Source: Flavobacterium aquidurense (GTDB lineage Bacteria; Bacteroidota; Bacteroidia; Flavobacteriales; Flavobacteriaceae). From it: DNA of 64,000 nucleotides. Numbering within the stretch: the stretch's first letter is position 1; each line of letters opens with the position of its first letter. Location: contig FNPS01000002.1 of the NCBI GenBank assembly GCA_900107365.1, forward strand, positions 558,001 through 622,000. The letters are read 5' to 3'. A model generated the notes under the pieces. It saw nothing but the letters and a program-made list of their open reading frames with translations, was not told where the DNA came from and made no database searches. The position numbers were made by a program, and so were the translations under genes. Shown piece by piece: positions 1-8,233 of this stretch.

Positions 1-218
1 TCATATACTTTACGAATTAAAACCGAAACATATAAATACATTAAACTAAAAAATTAGATAAAACCAGTAGAATTCCTGGTAACAAAAACAATGCAAATAC
101 TCTTTTAATTCCCGTAATGTGGGCAAATAATCAGGCAGAAACTTCCAATAAAAAAGCTGCCAAAACATTTACATGTCTTGACAGCTCCAAAAAAAAAAAA
201 AAATATCAATCTTTATCT

Positions 219-1292
219 CTAGAAAGAGTATGTTGTTGCAATTAGTCCAAAGAAAGATCCTCCTGTTGGGTTAGCATCACTATCTAAAAAGATATCTTCT
301 GATGCAGCATCGTATCTAAACTCAGGAATAATTGTTAATTTTCCAACTTTATAATTTAATGAAACTGTATTTGCAAATACATTAGATCCTGTCAATGTTC
401 CTAAACTTGGAGCAGCATCTTTAGCATCAAAATATTCCATTCTGTAAGCCAATAACAATGAAGGACTGAATGAATAATTAGCATATCCTACTAATGAAAA
501 CCAATCACCATCTAAAGTACTGTCAAAATCGTTTGCCGTTTTAGCATAAGTAGCATTAAATCCAAGAGCAAAACTGTCGCTTATTGTTTTAGAAGCTACA
601 AGGTCAAACTGTGTTTTATTCTCATCAAATGCAGGATTAGCACTTCCTGATGTAAAGTTTAAATACACACTACCTGTTTCACCAATATATCCTAATTGCC
701 CTATGTAGGTTTTTTGAGAAGAACCAGCATCCATGGCTGATTTAAAATCAGTTGGATTTGTTATACCAAACATAGCGGTAAACTTCCCTGAAGTATATTG
801 TGCTTTTACCCCAGTATTAAAGAATGGCCCATAAGAGAATGCGTATGACATACTGTAGTTTTTATTACCAACGGCATCAAGTACTTCATAACCAATATGA
901 GTTCCAAAACTTCCTGCAACTAATTTAAATTTTTCTGTAAGTTGGTAGGTAAAAAATAATTGTTTAATTAAAAATTTTGCATTTATATCTTTATCTGTTG
1001 TTTCATTATATGAAAATTCCCCTGCTCTTTTTCCGAATCCTAAATCTACAAATACAGATGCTTTTCCGAAAGTATGACCTGCATTAATAGATGCCATTCC
1101 TAGTTCAAATGAATCTTGTGAGTTGGTAAAGCTCGTTAATCCATTCATTTGTTTTGAAAAATCATATTTATAATAAGCATCTGCAGATCCTCCCCAAGTG
1201 GTTGCTGGCGGAGTTGCTGCTTCAGTATCATCTTGGGCAAATGCAAAAGAACTCGTTAACATCGCGGCTAAAATGTGTAATACTTTTTTCAT
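219..1292 (-). CDS. Outer-membrane beta-barrel porin, Bbp_2/OmpL-like
   Basis: This is a 357-residue secreted protein with a Sec signal peptide (Lys-Lys followed by a hydrophobic stretch, cleavage near FAFA-Q at residues 19-20). The rest alternates aromatic and small polar residues in the way of transmembrane beta-strands, and it ends in Phe (TTYSF), the usual outer-membrane barrel terminus. The composition and the start WGGSADAYYKYDF fit the putative beta-barrel porin-2 (OmpL-like) family, which would let small solutes cross the outer membrane. The substrate cannot be read from the sequence. It stands alone; about 1 kb of non-coding DNA lies upstream. A run of 15 A lies just beyond its stop. 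Family assignment is fairly secure, function is inferred. Confidence 0.8.
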   Translation of the reverse strand: MKKVLHILAAMLTSSFAFAQDDTEAATPPATTWGGSADAYYKYDFSKQMNGLTSFTNSQDSFELGMASINAGHTFGKASVFVDLGFGKRAGEFSYNETTDKDINAKFLIKQLFFTYQLTEKFKLVAGSFGTHIGYEVLDAVGNKNYSMSYAFSYGPFFNTGVKAQYTSGKFTAMFGITNPTDFKSAMDAGSSQKTYIGQLGYIGETGSVYLNFTSGSANPAFDENKTQFDLVASKTISDSFALGFNATYAKTANDFDSTLDGDWFSLVGYANYSFSPSLLLAYRMEYFDAKDAAPSLGTLTGSNVFANTVSLNYKVGKLTIIPEFRYDAASEDIFLDSDANPTGGSFFGLIATTYSF

Positions 1293-1652
1293 GTTTTAAT
1301 TGGTTTTTAGTTATTAATTGATTCTGGTTAGTTAATCTTTTATATATGTATATTCTACTATAAGTCTCTTCTATAACCTCTAATCTCCCCTTAAAACCTC
1401 ATCATTTTCATTAGCGAATTTATTAACTTTTGCATGAGTAGAAGAACTGAAATCTATTTTTTTGACGTTTTACAAGCAGAATTATGGATTACAAAAATTA
1501 AATTAACAATAATCGTTATTTGACATTAATACTGAATTAATTTTGAAAAATCCCTAACGTAATTTTAGTAAAAATCAGAAAATTTTTAGGGTTAACAACA
1601 AAAATACAACTACAAACAACCAAAAATAGACCACAAAACGTCATAAAAAATT

Positions 1653-1680
1653 AATACCCCTATTAAAAACAGGGGGTATT
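1653..1680. promoter_or_regulatory. Palindrome AATACCCC-N12-GGGGTATT
   Basis: An 8-bp perfect inverted repeat with TTAA on both outer sides, about 360 bp upstream of the porin start. It could be an operator or a small hairpin. It has no T-run and is far from any stop codon, so a terminator role is unlikely. Confidence 0.35.
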
Positions 1681-1854
1681 TAATTAATTGATGAAAAATC
1701 AAACAATAAACCGGAAATAGTAAAACGAACATCAAAAATCATCTTTAAAAATTAAAATTCCTACAAAAATATACCTTTAAAAACACGCGCACTGGCTTTA
1801 AACGCTCAATATAATTTTTAAACTAAAAACAAAAAGTTTTACAATTAAAACAAG

Positions 1855-1883
1855 AGAGCCTGTTCAAAAAATGAACAGGCTCT
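1855..1883. terminator. Orphan terminator-like hairpin
   Basis: A 12-bp perfect stem (AGAGCCTGTTCA with its complement) and an AAAAA loop, followed by short T-rich stretches on both sides. No intact gene ends here, so it is probably the terminator of a gene that has decayed or a small transcript not recognised. Confidence 0.5.
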
Positions 1884-2334
1884 TCTTAAGCGGAACTATA
1901 ACAATCTAAGCTTGTGAATTATGTTTTTTAAACTTTACGAACTTGTATTCCGGATTATTTTAAATCTTCTTCTTTCCTTTTTTCTTCATATTGAGCAGAT
2001 TTTTAAGTATTCAGACAATTAACTTTTAGCCAATTTTCCGAAGCCGAATCACTGAAAGCTCTCATATTGTATTGGGATATGTAGTGACCTTTTATATAAT
2101 CCATCAAAATTATCTTTGAAAAATAGAATTATCATTTTTAATATTACAGTCTTTTACTACTTTAAAAATTTAGTTGAAACAATATTAAGCTAAAGATTGA
2201 AAAAGTGCCCGTTTTATAATACATTTATCATTATTACGTTCCTTTTCCAGAACAAGTAAACGAAAAAAAGTAGTTGAATTATTGTGAAAGCATTAAATAA
2301 CAAGCCTTAAATTAAAACGTATAAAAAGAACCCA

Positions 2335-3726
2335 ATGCATGACAAAATTAGTTTAAAAGAAAAAGTAGGCTACGGTCTTGGGGATGCAGCATCATCCATG
2401 TTCTGGAAAATCTTCAGCATGTACCTTCTCTTTTTCTATACCGATGTTTTTGGATTGGCACCTGCTGTCGTAGGAACCATGTTTTTAATTACCCGAATTT
2501 GGGATTCGTGCTTTGATCCAATTGTTGGAATCATTGCCGACAGAACCAAAACTAAATGGGGAAAATTTAGACCCTATTTATTGTGGGTTGCCGTGCCCTT
2601 TGCTGTAATTGGAGTTTTAACTTTTTACACACCAAATTTTGATGCAAAAGGAAAAATAATATATGCTTACGTTACTTATTCTTTAATGATGATGATTTAC
2701 TCGTTAATCAACGTGCCATATGCCTCACTTTTAGGCGTAATGTCGTCTGACAGAAAAATAAGAAATACCTTGTCCTCTTACCGAATGGTTTTTGCTTTTG
2801 GCGGAAGTTTATTAGCCCTTTGGTTAATTGAACCTCTTGTAAATTATTTCGGCGGAAGCCTAAATTCTAAATCAGGCTGGCTGGCAACAATTGCCGTTTT
2901 CGGTGTGATTACAACTGTCTTTTTTTGGGCTTGCTTTTTCTTTACTAAAGAAAGAGTGAAACCAATTTCTGATGAACAATCAAACTTAAAAGAAGATTTA
3001 AAAGACTTATTAAAAAATAAACCATGGTGGATTTTGCTTGCAGCGGGAATTGGCACTTTAGTTTTTAACTCAATTCGTGATGGTGCAGCGGTATATTACT
3101 TTAAATATTATGTTAGCAATACTATAAACTTTAATTTCAGTTTATTCGGAACTGATTTCCATATGACGCCAACTTCAATTTATTTTGTTTTGGGTCAGGC
3201 CGCCAATATCATCGGAGTAATTATTGCTACGCCGATTGCCAATAAAATCGGAAAAAAGAAAACTTTTCTTGGTGCTATGGCATTGGCGGCGGTTTTGAGT
3301 TTAATTTTCTATTTCTTCGGAAAAGAAGACATTTTCTTAATCTTAAGTTTTCAGGTTTTAATAAGTATTTGCGCGGGCTGTGTTTTTCCACTAATATGGT
3401 CCATGTACGCTGACAGCGCTGATTATTCAGAATGGAAACAAGGACGAAGAGCAACTGGATTAGTATTTTCTGCTTCCTCAATGTCACAAAAATTTGGCTG
3501 GACCATTGGAGGTGCCGGAGCAGGATGGCTTTTAGGTTATTATGGTTTTCAGGCCAATGTGGAACAAACTGCAGTTGCCCAAAACGGAATCCAATTAATG
3601 TTAAGTATCCTTCCTGCAATCGCAGCTTTTATATCTGTAGTTTTTATTTTGTTCTACCCCTTATCTGAGGAAAAATTACAAATCATAGAACAAGATTTAT
3701 ACGAAAAAAGAAACCATACCCATTAA
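2335..3726 (+). CDS. GPH-family sugar:cation symporter (MFS)
   Basis: A 463-residue polytopic inner-membrane protein with about 12 predicted helices. The N-terminus has the family signature GYGLGDAASSMFWK (residues 12-25), and the loop after helix 2 has KTKWGKFRPYLL, the conserved RxxKxGKxRP-like loop of glycoside-pentoside-hexuronide:cation symporters. Members import glycosides, pentoses or uronides with sodium or protons. The length is normal for the family. It lies on the opposite strand from, and about 2 kb before, an operon of glycan hydrolases, so a role in taking up their products is plausible but inferred. An aldo/keto reductase gene converges on it 100 bp downstream. Confidence 0.85.
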   Translation: MHDKISLKEKVGYGLGDAASSMFWKIFSMYLLFFYTDVFGLAPAVVGTMFLITRIWDSCFDPIVGIIADRTKTKWGKFRPYLLWVAVPFAVIGVLTFYTPNFDAKGKIIYAYVTYSLMMMIYSLINVPYASLLGVMSSDRKIRNTLSSYRMVFAFGGSLLALWLIEPLVNYFGGSLNSKSGWLATIAVFGVITTVFFWACFFFTKERVKPISDEQSNLKEDLKDLLKNKPWWILLAAGIGTLVFNSIRDGAAVYYFKYYVSNTINFNFSLFGTDFHMTPTSIYFVLGQAANIIGVIIATPIANKIGKKKTFLGAMALAAVLSLIFYFFGKEDIFLILSFQVLISICAGCVFPLIWSMYADSADYSEWKQGRRATGLVFSASSMSQKFGWTIGGAGAGWLLGYYGFQANVEQTAVAQNGIQLMLSILPAIAAFISVVFILFYPLSEEKLQIIEQDLYEKRNHTH

Positions 3727-3830
3727 TTAAGAATATAGAAATAGATTCAAAAAGGCAACAATAACTACTTTTAATCTATAACTTAGACCGACGACCGTGG
3801 ATCGCTACGATTATGTGCATAATAATATTG

Positions 3831-4787
3831 TTAGGCTAAAATTTTCTCAATCGCAGTCAATTCATCTGTTGTAAACTCCGTATTTTGCAGACAATCAATA
3901 TTGTTACATAATTGTTTCACAGAACTTGCGCCAATTAAAACCGATGTAATTCGTTTGTCTTTTTGAAGCCAGGCCAAAGCCAATTGTGCCAAAGACTGAT
4001 TTCTATTCTTCGCTATTTCATTCAGTTGCACTAATTTCTGAATTCTCTCTGCAGTAACTTCATTTTCTTTCAAATGTCCATTCGGATTATGCGCTCTTGA
4101 GTTTTCCGGAATTCCGTTCAGGTATTTATCGGTCAATAATCCTTGTGCTAAAGGCGAAAAGGCGATACACCCTACTCCTTTTTCTTCCAGAACATCTAAT
4201 AAACCATTCTCCACCCAACGTTCCAACATTGAATATTTGGCTTGGTGAATCAAACAAGGTGTCCCCAATTGTTTTAGAACATCAACCGCGACACGAGTCT
4301 GTTCTGCTGAATAATTACTGATACCTACATATAAAGCTTTTCCGCTTCTTACTGCGTAATCTAAAGCCATCATCGTTTCTTCAATCGGAGTTTCGGGATC
4401 TGGACGGTGTGAATAGAAAACATCAACATAATCGACTTTCATTCTTTTCAAACTTTGGTCTAAACTTGAAAGCAAATATTTACGTGAACCCCAATCTCCG
4501 TATGGTCCGTCCCACATCGTGTAACCGGCTTTGGTAGAAATAATGATTTCATCACGCAAATTTCCCTGAAAATTATGCCACAGGATTTTACCAAAATTAG
4601 TTTCCGCAGAACCCGGAACCGGTCCGTAATTATTAGCCAGATCAAAATGCGTAATTCCTTTATCAAAAGCTTCTACAGCGATACTTTCGGCATTGTCAAA
4701 ATTATCTACTGATCCGAAGTTATGCCATAATCCTAAAGAAATTTCAGGCAACAATAACCCGCTTTTTCCACATCTGTTATATTTCAT
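3831..4787 (-). CDS. Aldo/keto reductase, YghZ-like
   Basis: A 318-residue cytosolic NADPH-dependent oxidoreductase of the TIM-barrel aldo/keto reductase superfamily. The catalytic tetrad is readable: Asp49 and Tyr54 in HFDLANNYG, Lys86 in ISTKAGY and His127 in VFYSHRPD. The insertion TMWDGPYGDWGSRKYLL matches the YghZ (L-glyceraldehyde 3-phosphate reductase) subgroup rather than the beta-subunit potassium-channel group. The start MKYNRCGKSGLLLPEISLG fits family N-termini. It converges with the sugar symporter and lies downstream of the glycan hydrolase operon on the same strand, separated by the toxin-antitoxin remnant. The physiological substrate is unknown. Confidence 0.88.
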   Translation of the reverse strand: MKYNRCGKSGLLLPEISLGLWHNFGSVDNFDNAESIAVEAFDKGITHFDLANNYGPVPGSAETNFGKILWHNFQGNLRDEIIISTKAGYTMWDGPYGDWGSRKYLLSSLDQSLKRMKVDYVDVFYSHRPDPETPIEETMMALDYAVRSGKALYVGISNYSAEQTRVAVDVLKQLGTPCLIHQAKYSMLERWVENGLLDVLEEKGVGCIAFSPLAQGLLTDKYLNGIPENSRAHNPNGHLKENEVTAERIQKLVQLNEIAKNRNQSLAQLALAWLQKDKRITSVLIGASSVKQLCNNIDCLQNTEFTTDELTAIEKILA

Positions 4788-5062
4788 TATTTTAGTTTAA
4801 GGTTGTAGTTTAATAGGTTTTAAAAATACAAAAAACTCTCGAAGTTTTGCAACAAAGACACTAAGACACAAAGTTTTTTTAAAAAATCTCTCGTAGAGAT
4901 AAAAAAAGAAATCGCCACGAATTCACGAATTTTCAAATAATTCATTCGTGAATTCGTGGCAAAAAACCTTTTATTTCAAAAATTTTGAGCAAAAAACAAA
5001 CCTGATTATTTTAAATTTCAAATAGAACTTAATTTTTGTAAATTTGTTTAAATAATAAAATT
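4788..5062. other. Repeat-bearing intergenic region
   Basis: Between the aldo/keto reductase and the DUF433 gene. It holds the word-like repeat CAAAGACACTAAGACACAAAG near 4851-4872 and the first copy of a 59-bp palindromic element. No gene was seen. Confidence 0.5.
4902..4960. repeat. 59-bp palindromic element, left copy
   Basis: Contains perfect 16-bp arms GCCACGAATTCACGAA (4914-4929) and its complement (4945-4960) around an AT-rich loop. The whole 59 bases are repeated identically and in the same orientation at 5631-5689, so the pair brackets the toxin-antitoxin remnant. Related GCCACGAATT elements occur at 11413, 23177 and 30520. Confidence 0.9.
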
Positions 5063-5293
5063 ATGGAAAATAACTGGCAAAATTTAATTTCAATCAACCC
5101 TGATACGAGATTTGGAAAACCTGTTATTACAGGGACACGGATTTGTGTTTCAGATATTCTTTCGTGGCTTTCGACAGGAATGTCTTTTGAAGAAATTATC
5201 GAAGATTTTCCTGAATTAAAGAAAGAACATATTCTTGCTGCTTTAGCTTTTGCTGCAAATAGAGAAAATATTACCAAAATAATTGCAGCGTAA
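5063..5293 (+). CDS. DUF433-family antitoxin
   Basis: A 76-residue protein matching the DUF433 (VapB-like) antitoxin pattern: INPDTRFGKPVITGTRICVSDI, then GMSFEEIIEDFP and a helix-turn-helix-like end (KKEHILAALAFAANRE). In this family the small protein binds DNA and neutralises a DUF5615 PIN-like nuclease encoded directly downstream. The stop overlaps the next gene's ATG by one base (TAATG), as expected for a coupled toxin-antitoxin operon. The partner is broken, so this antitoxin is now probably an orphan. It is flanked by two identical 59-bp palindromes. Confidence 0.85.
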   Translation: MENNWQNLISINPDTRFGKPVITGTRICVSDILSWLSTGMSFEEIIEDFPELKKEHILAALAFAANRENITKIIAA

Positions 5294-5627
5294 TGAAGTT
5301 ACTCCTGGATGCAAATATTTCATGGAGAATAGTAAAACTTATTGAAAATGATTTTTCAGATTGTTCTCATGCCAATGAAATCAAGGTAAATTAACCAGCA
5401 AAAGATATTGAAATTTGGGAATTTGCTAAGCAAAATAATTTTACAATTCTTACACACGACGATGATTTTGAAAAATTATTACTTTTAAAAGGAGCTCCGC
5501 CAAAAGTAATAATTTAAAAACCTTCAATAAAAACACCAAACAAATTGCTGAAATTCTGATTTCAAAAAAGGAGATCATTGAATCATTTATTTTGAATGAT
5601 GACTTACTGATTTTAGAGATTTATTAA
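5293..5627 (+). pseudogene. Degraded DUF5615 PIN-like toxin
   Basis: Starting at the ATG that overlaps the antitoxin stop, the frame reads MKLLLDANISWRIVKLIEND, the N-terminal pattern of DUF5615 PIN-like nucleases with the conserved Asp in LLDANIS. An in-frame TAA at 5392-5394 (probably from CAA) interrupts it at codon 34. The same frame then continues with PAKDIEIWEFAKQNNFTILT, HDDDFEKLL and APPKVII, giving the family's second acidic motif. A one-base loss near 5515 shifts the frame, after which NTKQIAEILISKKEIIESFI continues to TAA at 5625. Two independent lesions argue for a real pseudogene rather than a sequencing slip. Confidence 0.85.
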
Positions 5628-5630
5628 TTT

Positions 5631-5689
5631 AAAAAAGAAATCGCCACGAATTCACGAATTTTCAAATAATTCATTCGTGAATTCGTGGC
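5631..5689. repeat. 59-bp palindromic element, right copy
   Basis: Identical over 59 bases to 4902-4960 and in the same orientation. Arms lie at 5643-5658 and 5674-5689. It could also serve as a transcription stop for the convergent GH3 operon, whose last stop codon is at 5735. A word-repeat TTTGCGCCTCTGCGCCTTTG follows at 5700-5719. Confidence 0.9.
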
Positions 5690-5734
5690 GAAAAAAAACT
5701 TTGCGCCTCTGCGCCTTTGCGAGATTAAAAACTT

Positions 5735-8032
5735 TTACCCTTTTATTTCAAAATCACTCTCCAAACCTTTATCAGAACTTCCTCCAACCATAATTTTAAA
5801 AGTACCCTCTTCCACTAAATAATTGCCTTCGTTATCATAAAAACCAAGTTCCTTATCCGTTAAAGTAAAAGTTACGGTTTTTGTTTCTCCTTTTTTCAGG
5901 TTTACTAATTCGAAACCTTTTAATTCCTTAATTGGACGAACGATACTGGCATATTCATCATGAATATACAATTGCACCACTTCTTTTCCATCATAATTTC
6001 CTGAGTTCGTAACCTCAACTGTTACCTCAACTTTCTCTCCTTTTGCAAAAGCAGTTTTGTTTACTTTCAAATTTTTATACTCGAATTTCGTGTAGCTCAA
6101 ACCAAAACCAAACGGAAATTGAGGCGTTTTCTCCACATCCATATAATGCGACCAAAACACATTTTTATCACTATCAATTGGTCTTCCGGTACTGTATTTG
6201 TTGTAATAAATAGGAACCTGCCCTACGTTTCTGGGAAACGACATTGGCAATTTCCCACTCGGATTATAATCTCCGTATAAAACCTGTGCCACAGCATTTC
6301 CGGTTTGTGTTCCCAACTGCCAGGCTTCTACAATAGCAGGAACGTGTTCTGCAGCCCACGGAATAGAAAGCGGGCGACCATTATTTAAAACCAAGACTAC
6401 ATTTGGATTCACCTTATAAATTTCCTCTAACAATTCTTGCTGTAATCCCGGTAAATTAAGATCTGTTCTGCTACGTGCTTCCCCACTTTGAAAACCATAT
6501 TCTCCTAAAACCAGTACCACAACATCGGCGTTTTTAGCTGCTGTTTTTGCCGCATCAAAACTGCTTTTATCCGTTGTATTGAAAACTGTTTCAGTTAAAA
6601 AAGTAGCTTTTTGAGACAACAAATCCACTCCTTTTTCAAAAGTTAATTGGTTGTCTTTATATTGCTGCATTCCTTCTAAAACGGAAACTGCAGTATTATC
6701 ATTCGCCGCAATTCTCCAACTTCCTAACGGGCTGTTTTTATCATTTGCCAAAGCGCCTATCAAAGCAATTTTTTGTCCGGTTTTTTTTAACGGAAGTAAA
6801 TTTTTATCATTCTTTAATAATACAATAGATTTCTTTGCCATGTCTAAAACGCCATCATTATTGGCTTTATTTCCAACAGTTGCTTTTTCGCGTTTTTCAT
6901 CGCAATATCTGTAAGGATCATCAAATAATCCTAATTCAAATTTTACACGTAAAATTCTGCGAACAGCATCATCAACCAAAGCTTCTTTCACCTTTCCTTC
7001 TTTTACCAAACCAGTCAATTTTGCAACGTATAAATACGATTCCATATCCATATCAGATCCTGCATTTACTGCTTTTGCAGTTGCATCGGCTTCGTCTTTT
7101 GCATAGCCGTGCGCAATCATTTCCTTGATAGAAGCATAATCCGAAATTACGAAACCATCAAACTTCCATTTTCCTTTTAAAATATCTCTTTGCAAAAAGG
7201 CATTTCCTGTTGCCGGAACACCATTCAAAGTATTAAATGAATTCATAAACGTACGAACTCCGGCTTGTACAGTTGCTTCAAAAGGAGGCAAAACCGAATT
7301 ATACAACTTTGAATTACTGATATCTACTATATTATATTCCAATCCCGCCTCAACATAACCGTACGCTGCGAAGTGCTTTGCACAGGCTGCAATTGTATTT
7401 ACTTTAGCTAAATCAGCGATAGTTTCTCCCTGAAAACCTTTCACTCTCGCAGTTGCTATTTTACTCCCCAAATAAGGATCTTCTCCTGCTCCTTCCATCA
7501 CACGTCCCCAGCGTGCATCATTCGCCACATCTACATTTGGTCCAAAAGTCCAGTTAATTCCAGACGCCGAAGCTTCATCAGCTGCAATTGCAGCTGACTT
7601 TTTAATCGCTTCTAAATCCCAACTTGCCGCCTCTGCCAACGGAATCGGACTTAACGTTTTATAGCCATGTATTACATCAAAACCAATAATTAATGGAATC
7701 CCCAAACGAGTTTCTTCCACCGCAATTTTCTGAACAGCGCGAACTTCTTTAACACCACGAACCGTCAACATACTTCCAACCCAGCCTTTTCGCAAATGTT
7801 CGTATTTTAATTCGGCAGTTCCGCCTTTTGGAGCCGGTCCTGTAACGTCCCAAAAACCATTGTATTGGTTCATTTGCCCTACTTTTTCTTCCAAAGTCAT
7901 TAACGGCAAAAGCAAATCGATACGTTCTTCAATGGTTTTCGTTTTATCCAGATACGGCTTTTTTTGTGCATTCATATTTCCAACAGTAAACAGGGCAACA
8001 ACCCCAATAATTAGTATTTTTTTATTTTTCAT
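5735..8032 (-). CDS. bglX: Glycoside hydrolase family 3 beta-glucosidase
   Basis: A 765-residue exported GH3 enzyme with a signal peptide ending near MNAQ-KK (residue 23). The (beta/alpha)8 domain spans about residues 35-370, with the substrate-binding KHF at 219-221 and the nucleophile Asp298 in GFVISDYAS. The alpha/beta sandwich domain (about 400-620) contains GEYGFQSGEARSRTDLNLPG, where the acid/base usually lies. A fibronectin-III-like domain (about 675-755) closes it. It releases glucose (or related sugars) from the non-reducing end of beta-glycans, probably in the periplasm. It is last in an operon behind two carbohydrate esterases. The bglX name is by similarity of architecture; xylosidase activity is not excluded. 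Confidence 0.92.
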   Translation of the reverse strand: MKNKKILIIGVVALFTVGNMNAQKKPYLDKTKTIEERIDLLLPLMTLEEKVGQMNQYNGFWDVTGPAPKGGTAELKYEHLRKGWVGSMLTVRGVKEVRAVQKIAVEETRLGIPLIIGFDVIHGYKTLSPIPLAEAASWDLEAIKKSAAIAADEASASGINWTFGPNVDVANDARWGRVMEGAGEDPYLGSKIATARVKGFQGETIADLAKVNTIAACAKHFAAYGYVEAGLEYNIVDISNSKLYNSVLPPFEATVQAGVRTFMNSFNTLNGVPATGNAFLQRDILKGKWKFDGFVISDYASIKEMIAHGYAKDEADATAKAVNAGSDMDMESYLYVAKLTGLVKEGKVKEALVDDAVRRILRVKFELGLFDDPYRYCDEKREKATVGNKANNDGVLDMAKKSIVLLKNDKNLLPLKKTGQKIALIGALANDKNSPLGSWRIAANDNTAVSVLEGMQQYKDNQLTFEKGVDLLSQKATFLTETVFNTTDKSSFDAAKTAAKNADVVVLVLGEYGFQSGEARSRTDLNLPGLQQELLEEIYKVNPNVVLVLNNGRPLSIPWAAEHVPAIVEAWQLGTQTGNAVAQVLYGDYNPSGKLPMSFPRNVGQVPIYYNKYSTGRPIDSDKNVFWSHYMDVEKTPQFPFGFGLSYTKFEYKNLKVNKTAFAKGEKVEVTVEVTNSGNYDGKEVVQLYIHDEYASIVRPIKELKGFELVNLKKGETKTVTFTLTDKELGFYDNEGNYLVEEGTFKIMVGGSSDKGLESDFEIKG

Positions 8033-8233
8033 AGTGGCTTTTTTTAAGGTGCTAAGGTTGTAAGGGACTGAGGTTCTAAGTTTTTAAAACTTTGCGAGAT
8101 TATTATAATCTTATCATTCTGAGGAATAACAAAAAATACGCAAAAAATCTAAAGCTTAAAATCTTTGCTCTTGATTCTTTACTCTATTTTCTATGCTCTA
8201 TTTTCTATATTCTATATTCTATATTCTAAGATC
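8033..8233. repeat. Word-repeat tracts upstream of the GH3 gene
   Basis: This gap between the SGNH esterase and GH3 genes holds an irregular AAGGTGCTAAGGTTG / GACTGAGGTTCTAAG tract (8047-8080), then ACTTTGCGAGATTATT (8088-8104), and a tandem TTCTATA array (8190-8228). All are low-complexity repeats with no coding potential. They may separate GH3 transcription from the genes before it. Confidence 0.6.

Larger units (their letters stand above)
1293..2334. other. Long intergenic region with two isolated hairpins
   Basis: About 1 kb with no convincing gene. It separates the divergent porin and sugar symporter genes. It holds a palindrome at 1653-1680 (AATACCCC paired with GGGGTATT) and a strong hairpin at 1855-1883. 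On the minus strand around 2010-2110 a short open stretch containing the peptide HYISQYNMRAFSDSASENW looks like a decayed coding sequence ahead of the hairpin, but I cannot assign it to a family. Confidence 0.5.

Noticed and set aside
189..203. Run of 15 A next to the porin gene as a phase-variation tract
   Set aside because: It lies 16 bases downstream of the porin stop codon, not in a promoter or coding sequence, so length changes would not switch the gene.
1..218. Possible end of a gene entering from the left edge
   Set aside because: All three plus-strand frames stop within the first 60 bases, no recognisable peptide remains, and the one longer open frame has no start or family pattern.
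3275..3619. 114-codon open frame opposite the sugar symporter gene
   Set aside because: It is a shadow of the symporter coding sequence and lacks any domain pattern.
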